Shown: one piece after another, positions 59,536-64,000 of the stretch | Position numbering within the stretch: position 1 is the stretch's first letter | Layout: every line of letters begins with the position of its first letter | Origin: Jeotgalibacillus proteolyticus | GTDB lineage: Bacteria > Bacillota > Bacilli > Bacillales > Jeotgalibacillaceae | Reading direction: 5' to 3' | DNA length: 64,000 bases | Assembly: GCF_002926065.1 (NCBI RefSeq) | Contig: NZ_PREZ01000003.1 | Location: forward strand, 312,501 to 376,500 | Program-made: the position numbers and the translations under genes | The notes under the pieces: generated by a model | Database searches by the model: none | Seen by the model: only the letters and a program-made list of their open reading frames with translations | What the model was told of the DNA's origin: nothing

Positions 59536-60864
59536 TTATGCTTTTTGTTCCCTGCGGCGAAGGAAGAATGCTGCAGCAAGTGCAGAAGCTGCTGCTCCAA
59601 TTCCAACCCATACTACGCTTGAAGAATTTTGCTGGCTTCCGCCCATACCAGTGTTAGGCATTTCTTCTGGCATTTCAGTTGAAGCAAATTTATCAGGGTG
59701 TTGTGCTACGATTGCATTTCCTAGTGCTTCACCAACACCAAACATATATTTGTAGCCTTCACGGAACGTATCCATAGATGCTGTGTAGTCACCAGCTACA
59801 TGTGTTTCAAGTGCTTTTTGCTTTAATTCTTCATGTCCCCATACGGCTGCTTGTGCATCAGCTGTTGGAAGTTTTTCTTCTGTTGCAGTTCCTAAGAATG
59901 CACCAAAGTCATTAGAAAATGTTTCAAACTGCTCTTTTGCAGCAGAGATGGCTTCATCATCTTCAGCGATATAAGCTGATACAAGCTCGCCTTCTGCTTC
60001 AATATGATTAGTTGTCCACACATCTTCAAATGCTGCTGCTCCTTCTTCACCATAAACAGATCCAATTACCTCTTTAAAATCCTGTGTATGCATGTCTTCA
60101 GCCCATGTAATGAAGTCATAGTTTGGAGCGCCGTCAACACCGCTCTTAAGACCCATTACAGCAAGTGCATGGTGCTCAGCTGCAAGGTTATTTAATGTAG
60201 AGCGAAGTTCTGAAGTAGCTGAGTCTACTTTGTAATCGCCAAACTGATCAGGAAATTGTGCAGTGATCGCTCCAGATAGTGCTGCTGAAATATCATACAT
60301 ACGGTCATAGCCTTCACGGAAAGTCGTGTAAGCACCTTCATAATCCTCTTCTACGAAGCTGTCAAAGAATGATAGAACATCCATTTCGTGAGCGCGAATC
60401 GCTTCTTCAGCTGCTTCCTGTGGAAGGTTTCCTTCAGTTGCTGCATCAAGGAAAGTTGAGAATTCAACAACAAATTCTTCTACTTCTTCTTCTGCAGCTG
60501 CTCTTGCATTTTCGTCTCCGGATTGTGCTGCTGCTACGATATCAGCGGTGTAATCATTATGTCCTCTAAAGATTCGTTCAAATTCTGCTGCTCCTTCGTC
60601 GCCATAGATGGAAGCAATGGCTGGTGTCATGTCTGCAACGTTTTGGTCAAGTGACTGTGTATAAGCGTCTGCGTCAGGTGCGTCCAAGTATTCTTTTACC
60701 ATGGTTGTAGTTGCTAATACGAAGTGCTCGGATAGTAAGTAATCCAGGTCTGCTCTTAAGTCTGCTGCGGGATCGTTGACTGTCGGGGCCTCCTGAGCCT
60801 GTCCTACTGCTGGTACTAAGAGGGATAGACCTAAGACGGATGCTGCGATTTTTTTCATTTTCAT
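59536..60864 (-). CDS. Surface protein with two helical repeats and MPNTG cell-wall sorting signal
   Basis: 442 residues. Signal peptide MKMKKIAASVLGLSLLVPAV (cleavage near GQAQ). Two repeats of ~190 residues (about 35-215 and 225-405) with paired segments such as FREGYDRMYDIS / FREGYKYMFGVG and YGDEGAAEFE / YGEEGAAAFE. The C-terminus is a sortase signal: MPNTG, hydrophobic WVGIGAAASALAAAFFLRR, and a basic RREQKA tail. MPNTG replaces the usual LPxTG, so a non-housekeeping or relaxed sortase is implied. The repeat family was not recognised; strongly acidic composition. Confidence 0.82.
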   Translation of the reverse strand: MKMKKIAASVLGLSLLVPAVGQAQEAPTVNDPAADLRADLDYLLSEHFVLATTTMVKEYLDAPDADAYTQSLDQNVADMTPAIASIYGDEGAAEFERIFRGHNDYTADIVAAAQSGDENARAAAEEEVEEFVVEFSTFLDAATEGNLPQEAAEEAIRAHEMDVLSFFDSFVEEDYEGAYTTFREGYDRMYDISAALSGAITAQFPDQFGDYKVDSATSELRSTLNNLAAEHHALAVMGLKSGVDGAPNYDFITWAEDMHTQDFKEVIGSVYGEEGAAAFEDVWTTNHIEAEGELVSAYIAEDDEAISAAKEQFETFSNDFGAFLGTATEEKLPTADAQAAVWGHEELKQKALETHVAGDYTASMDTFREGYKYMFGVGEALGNAIVAQHPDKFASTEMPEEMPNTGMGGSQQNSSSVVWVGIGAAASALAAAFFLRRREQKA

Positions 60865-61020
60865 TTTTCGTCACTCTCCTTTTTATTTGTTGGTAGTTTG
60901 TTTTTACACTTAGTAAACGGAGAGGGTTTTTGTTTAGATCACTTTTTTTGAAAAAGTTTTTTATTTAATGTGTTATTTGCATAAAAATTTCATCAGATAA
61001 CGAGTTTTGCGGCTTAAATG
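60865..61020. other. Upstream region of the surface protein gene, nothing recognised
   Basis: AT-rich; GGAGAG site directly before the minus-strand gene. No clear promoter boxes. Confidence 0.4.
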
Positions 61021-61180
61021 TGGCGTGTTGATTTACGCTGCAGGGAAACGCTTTCCGCGGGGCGGGAGCTGAGCTAATTGGCTTCGCCAATGGATCTCAG
61101 CCTTCCCGCTTCTTCCCGCAGGAGTCAGCCCCTTCCGCTTCAATCAACTCCTGGATACCTTATTTGGATTCTTCGAAAGT
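61021..61180. repeat. Family B repeat, copy 4
   Basis: GGCGTGTTGATTTACGCTGC, CGCTTTCCGCGGGGCGGGAG, ATTGGC/GCCAAT hairpin (61077-61091), CAGCCTTCCCGCTTCTTCCC, GCAGGAGTCAGCCCCTTCCG and CAATCAACTCCTGGATA. Near-identical to copy 2 outside the hairpin, which has changed on both arms. Confidence 0.85.
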
Positions 61181-61322
61181 AGTGAAGTGAATAAGAAATA
61201 AATCACTTTTGATGACGCCAACAACACTCGTAATCTTTTTTCTAAAACTTACTTGAAAACCCGCGGAACTTTTTACCAGTTGTATCGTATCTTTTATTAA
61301 ATCAATTTCCGGAGGGGTTCAT

Positions 61323-62258
61323 GTGGAAAAGATACTTGAGAAAAAGCAGCTTGATCTTAGAAAGAGGCTTGATGAAAAAAGGAAATTAGAGAATAAGCTG
61401 ATGAGCATTCGCTCACAGCTGACCGAGCACGAACAAAGGAAGCGGGAGCTTGAGCAGAACTTGACGAAGGAGCAGCTGGATCTTCATAAAATGGACCGCT
61501 TTTCGTTAGTAAATGTAGTAAGAAAGTGGAATGGCACGTATGAGGAGCTGCGGGAAAAAGAATTTGATGAAGCAGCAAAGGCTGAGTTAAAGCTGAATGA
61601 ACATGAGCATATGCTAAGAGATCTGCAGGAGGACGCCAAGGGACTTGAAGATAGACTGTCTGCTTACAAAGCTGCTGAGAGTGACTGGGAAGAATTTTTG
61701 AAAGAAAAAGAGCGTTGGATTAAACAGAACGACAACGAAACAGCAAACCAGATTGATCTTCATCTGAATCATTATGCAGATCTTAATGCCATAGTCGTTG
61801 AAATAGATGAAGCCATCTATGCAGGCCAGTCTGCAGATGCTTCACTTGGAACAGCACTTGAAAAATTAAAGTCAGCAAAAAGCATGTCGACATGGGATAC
61901 ATTTCTTGGCGGCGGTATGATCGCAACAGCATTGAAGCATAGCGAGCTTGACCGCTCAGAAGACGCCCTTCATAATGCTCAGCTGAATCTGCGCAGATTT
62001 GAAACGGAGTTAAGAGATGTAAAAGAAGAAACGGCTGCATCCATGGATGTGGAAAGAGGTTCATTTATTACCTTTGCCGACTACTTTTTGGACGATATTT
62101 TCTCAGAGTGGACGATTCACAGCCGGATTAATAATTCAATCGGCAGCGTTGAAGACCAAATCGAAGGTAACCCGGGCGATCGGAAACCTGAAGAAACAGC
62201 GAGGCCAGGTGCTTCAGCAGCAGGAAGAAGTATGGAGGCTTTATCAGGGTTGTATTGA
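61323..62258 (+). CDS. Coiled-coil protein with probable 3' frameshift
   Basis: 311 codons from a GTG at 61323 (GGAGGGG). Residues 1-120 are long coiled coil (KKQLDLRKRLDEKRKLENKL, EHEQRKRELEQNLTKEQLDL). A central TWDTFLGGGMIATALKHSEL motif and further helices follow, then a domain ending FADYFLDDIFSEWTIHSRIN. After residue ~280 the predicted sequence turns Pro/Gly rich (EGNPGDRKPEETARPGASAA), unlike the rest. In the -1/+2 frame the DNA continues as RAIGNLKKQRGQVLQQQEEV and stops at 62268, a natural coiled coil. The family was not recognised. Confidence 0.72.
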   Translation: MEKILEKKQLDLRKRLDEKRKLENKLMSIRSQLTEHEQRKRELEQNLTKEQLDLHKMDRFSLVNVVRKWNGTYEELREKEFDEAAKAELKLNEHEHMLRDLQEDAKGLEDRLSAYKAAESDWEEFLKEKERWIKQNDNETANQIDLHLNHYADLNAIVVEIDEAIYAGQSADASLGTALEKLKSAKSMSTWDTFLGGGMIATALKHSELDRSEDALHNAQLNLRRFETELRDVKEETAASMDVERGSFITFADYFLDDIFSEWTIHSRINNSIGSVEDQIEGNPGDRKPEETARPGASAAGRSMEALSGLY

Positions 62259-62306
62259 GAACCGTTAAAGAATTATTAAATGTCCTGTTTATCAGAACAT
62301 AAAAAG

Positions 62307-62340
62307 CCTGTCCCTTAAGAAGGAACAGGGTTTTTTTTAT
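62307..62340 (+). terminator. Terminator after the coiled-coil protein gene
   Basis: CCTGTCC/GGAACAGG stem with a short loop and T8, overlapping the end of the convergent lipoprotein gene. Confidence 0.85.
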
Positions 62341-63431
62341 TGATAATTTACAACTGCCGGGCTTGGTTCGAGGTTTATTACTTCCTCGGGCGTTATGACA
62401 GGCTGATCTTTATCATAGAAAATTTTAAAGCCGCCATACTGGGCTGGCTTATCGCGTACATATTTTTTATACAATGCCATCTTATCGGTAGCATCTCCCC
62501 AGCCGTCAAAGTTAAGCGCGACTTGAACGTTGTCGGTCGGCTGGATGGAATCTTTATTTGTCAGCACATCTTCTGTGAACTGGTGAACGAGTAAGAACTT
62601 ATCTGGAAGATTGTTTTCCTCAGTCAGCTGAGATAAGTATTCAACAGCTTCCTGAACCTCCTGACCATCTACCTGGCCAAGATCTTCTCCTGGCACTTCG
62701 CCTTCATCAACCTGGAATTCGGTGTCAATCGCCAGGTTTACATTTGGGTGCTTAAGCCATTTTTCAAGGCTCTTCACCTGGTTCATCACAGTATCGGTTC
62801 CAAGCTGGATATCAAGCAGCACTAGTGCATCGTGCTTCTCTGCAAGATTTATATACTCCTCGATTTTTTCATCAGGCAGCTGGCTTACGAATGTTCCATC
62901 TGGACCTGGTTCACGGTGTGCCATTGTTGTGATCAGTTCAATCGTTGGAATCGCCGGACGTTCAGGATCAGCATCTGAGTAAGCCTGCGCCTGTTCCTTC
63001 AGCTGCGCCATAAACTCCTCAGGTTCCAATGTCCCGAGAATTCCCATGTTTTCAGATTGAGGGGTGCCATAAAAAGCTACAAGACGGTGATCCTTCAATG
63101 GTCCGTTCGTCTGATCCTCCATGCCTTCTGCCAGTGTTTGGCCGACAGGGATAGAACGGGTGGAGTCGCCGCCAAGCGCCATCTGCTGATCAGGCATGTT
63201 ATTTAGGTCTTCCTCACTTAAGCGTTCCTCTAACGGAACAGCATCCGCTGAGGGCTCTAATGCCTGGTAAGGTACCTCGGGATCAGATTTCTCTGGTGCC
63301 TCTTCTTTTTCAGGCTGCGTTTCTTCTTCTTGTTGAGGAGCTTCTTCAGCTTCTTCTGAAGTCTGGTCTGAACATGCTCCTAGAAGCAGAAGAAGTAAGG
63401 CCGCTGCCAGCAGCCATGTGATTTTTTTCAT
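62337..63431 (-). CDS. Secreted lipoprotein, unknown family
   Basis: About 364 residues from the ATG at 63431. Lipobox LLGAC at residues ~16-20. The first 60 mature residues are an E/P/Q-rich linker, followed by a ~270-residue domain with repeated strand-turn-helix units (LVAFYGTPQSENMGILGTLE, DALVLLDIQLGTDTVMNQVK, PNVNLAIDTEFQVDEG, VQVALNFDGWGD, GGFKIFYDKDQPVITPEEV), which has a TIM-barrel feel. No known catalytic motif was identified. Acidic composition again suggests exposure to salt. Confidence 0.75.
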   Translation of the reverse strand: MKKITWLLAAALLLLLLGACSDQTSEEAEEAPQQEEETQPEKEEAPEKSDPEVPYQALEPSADAVPLEERLSEEDLNNMPDQQMALGGDSTRSIPVGQTLAEGMEDQTNGPLKDHRLVAFYGTPQSENMGILGTLEPEEFMAQLKEQAQAYSDADPERPAIPTIELITTMAHREPGPDGTFVSQLPDEKIEEYINLAEKHDALVLLDIQLGTDTVMNQVKSLEKWLKHPNVNLAIDTEFQVDEGEVPGEDLGQVDGQEVQEAVEYLSQLTEENNLPDKFLLVHQFTEDVLTNKDSIQPTDNVQVALNFDGWGDATDKMALYKKYVRDKPAQYGGFKIFYDKDQPVITPEEVINLEPSPAVVNYQ

Positions 63432-63654
63432 GATGTCTTCCACGTCCTTTGCTTTGAAAATGATTGGGGATATAGGAACAATATAGAAACCACCCTAACA
63501 TATTTTCCTATCGCTGCGTCTATTGTAATTAGATTGAAACAGAATTATAATGACCCAGCCCTGCTGAAATCAGCACGCCCAATAATAGAAATCTACCCTT
63601 TAACCTCCTCTCTAAAGCACGAATAAGTCAATAAGAGTACAGCGGTTTACATGC

Positions 63655-63735
63655 TGCATATTTATTTCCACTTCAGAGGAAGCTTTCCCGCTTGAATCCC
63701 CCAGAGTCGCCCCCTTTCGCTCCAATCGTCTCCAT
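63655..63735. repeat. Family B repeat, copy 5 (degenerate)
   Basis: TTATTTCCACTTCAGAGGAA, GCTTTCCCGC, CAGAGTCGCCCCCTTTCGCT and CCAATCGTCTCC. The central hairpin is lost. Confidence 0.55.
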
Positions 63736-63743
63736 AAACGCAA

Positions 63744-63777
63744 AAAACCTGCAATCCGTAAAAAGATTGCAGGTTTT
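63744..63777. terminator. Terminator of the YtkA-like gene
   Basis: AAAACCTGCAATC/GATTGCAGGTTTT 13-bp stem; T6 on the minus strand. Confidence 0.85.
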
Positions 63778-63793
63778 CTTCTATATAATATGA

Positions 63794-64000
63794 TTAATGC
63801 TCGTGACCTTCGTCTTCTCCATGCCCTTCATGGTCGCCGTCCATATGACTGCTTTCCTGATTGCCGGCATTTTCTTCGGCTGTATTAATCTGCTCTTCCG
63901 TTACCTCGCCTACTACGAATTGTTTTTTAGGCATTATATGCATATCACGGGCTGTGACATGGGTTTGGATTGTATAGACGCTATCCTCTTCGAATGTATG
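63794..64000 (-). CDS. YtkA-like domain protein (N-terminus beyond window)
   Basis: The last 68 residues of a minus-strand gene. TFEEDSVYTIQTHVTARDMH fits the YtkA-like domain found in Bacillus lipoproteins (copper/CtaG-neighbour type), followed by MPKKQFVVGEVTEEQINTAE and a His-rich tail (HMDGDHEGHGEDEGHEH) that could bind metal. The start is beyond the window edge. Confidence 0.75.
   Translation of the reverse strand, partial: HTFEEDSVYTIQTHVTARDMHIMPKKQFVVGEVTEEQINTAEENAGNQESSHMDGDHEGHGEDEGHEH

Noticed and set aside
1-64000. CRISPR arrays, tRNA or rRNA genes, prophage
   Set aside because: No regularly spaced repeats, tRNA cloverleaf, rRNA signature or phage structural gene was recognised on either strand.

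Overview
The window reads as chromosomal DNA of a low-GC, probably halotolerant, endospore-forming member of the Bacillaceae/Bacillales. Evidence: AGGAGG-type ribosome binding sites, common TTG and GTG starts, Bacillus-type cre boxes, a KinB-like sporulation kinase, a YtrA-type GntR/ABC operon, YndM/DUF2512 and YczE families, and above all a 14-gene gas-vesicle cluster in the order known from Bacillus (Priestia) megaterium. No prophage, rRNA, tRNA or CRISPR array was recognised.

Layout. 1-3.6 kb: a TAXI-type TRAP transporter operon with its own GntR/FadR regulator (cut by the window start), with a candidate promoter, repeated operator and cre-like box. 3.9-8.5 kb: a DUF418 membrane protein, a GAF-STAS stressosome-like protein, an MbcS-type acyl-CoA synthetase under a perfect cre box, and a carboxymuconolactone-decarboxylase-family protein. 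8.6-16.0 kb: gvpA-P-Q-B-R-N-F-G-L-S-K-J-T-U on the minus strand, with a candidate sigma-B-type promoter in front and a strong terminator behind. 16.3-23.9 kb: an accessory stretch with a small membrane protein, a decayed D-lyxose isomerase gene, an SDR, a macrolide phosphotransferase homologue, a GIY-YIG / MazG-like / HNH cluster, a prolyl-4-hydroxylase-like oxygenase and a gene split by an in-frame stop. 24.2-34.7 kb: four secreted hydrolases (two M14 carboxypeptidases, an alkaline phosphatase, a YwaD-like M28 aminopeptidase), PEP carboxylase and a KinB-like kinase. 36.4-42.0 kb: a catabolic operon (HisD-family dehydrogenase, GntP permease, 3-hydroxyacyl-CoA-dehydrogenase-family protein, SDR) next to a LacI-type regulator. 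42.5-48.2 kb: a DnaA-box cluster and a ytr-like GntR/ABC operon. 48.3-52.0 kb: mgtE and two overlapping FtsW/RodA-family genes. 52.3-64 kb: envelope and stress genes (YndM, L,D-transpeptidase, esterase, two YczE-type proteins around an ECF sigma/anti-sigma pair, a second MbcS-type synthetase, a surface protein with an MPNTG signal, a coiled-coil protein with a probable frameshift, a lipoprotein and a partial YtkA-like protein).

Two dispersed repeat families run through the intergenic DNA. Family A is a short palindromic element with GTGCCTGTCAC/GTGACAGGCAC ends (8 sites, 5-29 kb). Family B is a roughly 140-bp element with a CTTTCCGCGG core and a central hairpin (5 sites, 52-64 kb), whose copies show compensatory changes. 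Several copies abut stop codons, and some carry or adjoin terminators.

Common themes: stress and envelope physiology (candidate sigma-B-type promoters for gvp and yndM, STAS protein, ECF sigma, ytr system) and scavenging from peptides, organic phosphate and organic acids. The strongest candidate for an undescribed function is the LacI-associated HisD/GntP/HCDH/SDR operon, whose substrate cannot be read from the sequence but is unlikely to be histidinol.
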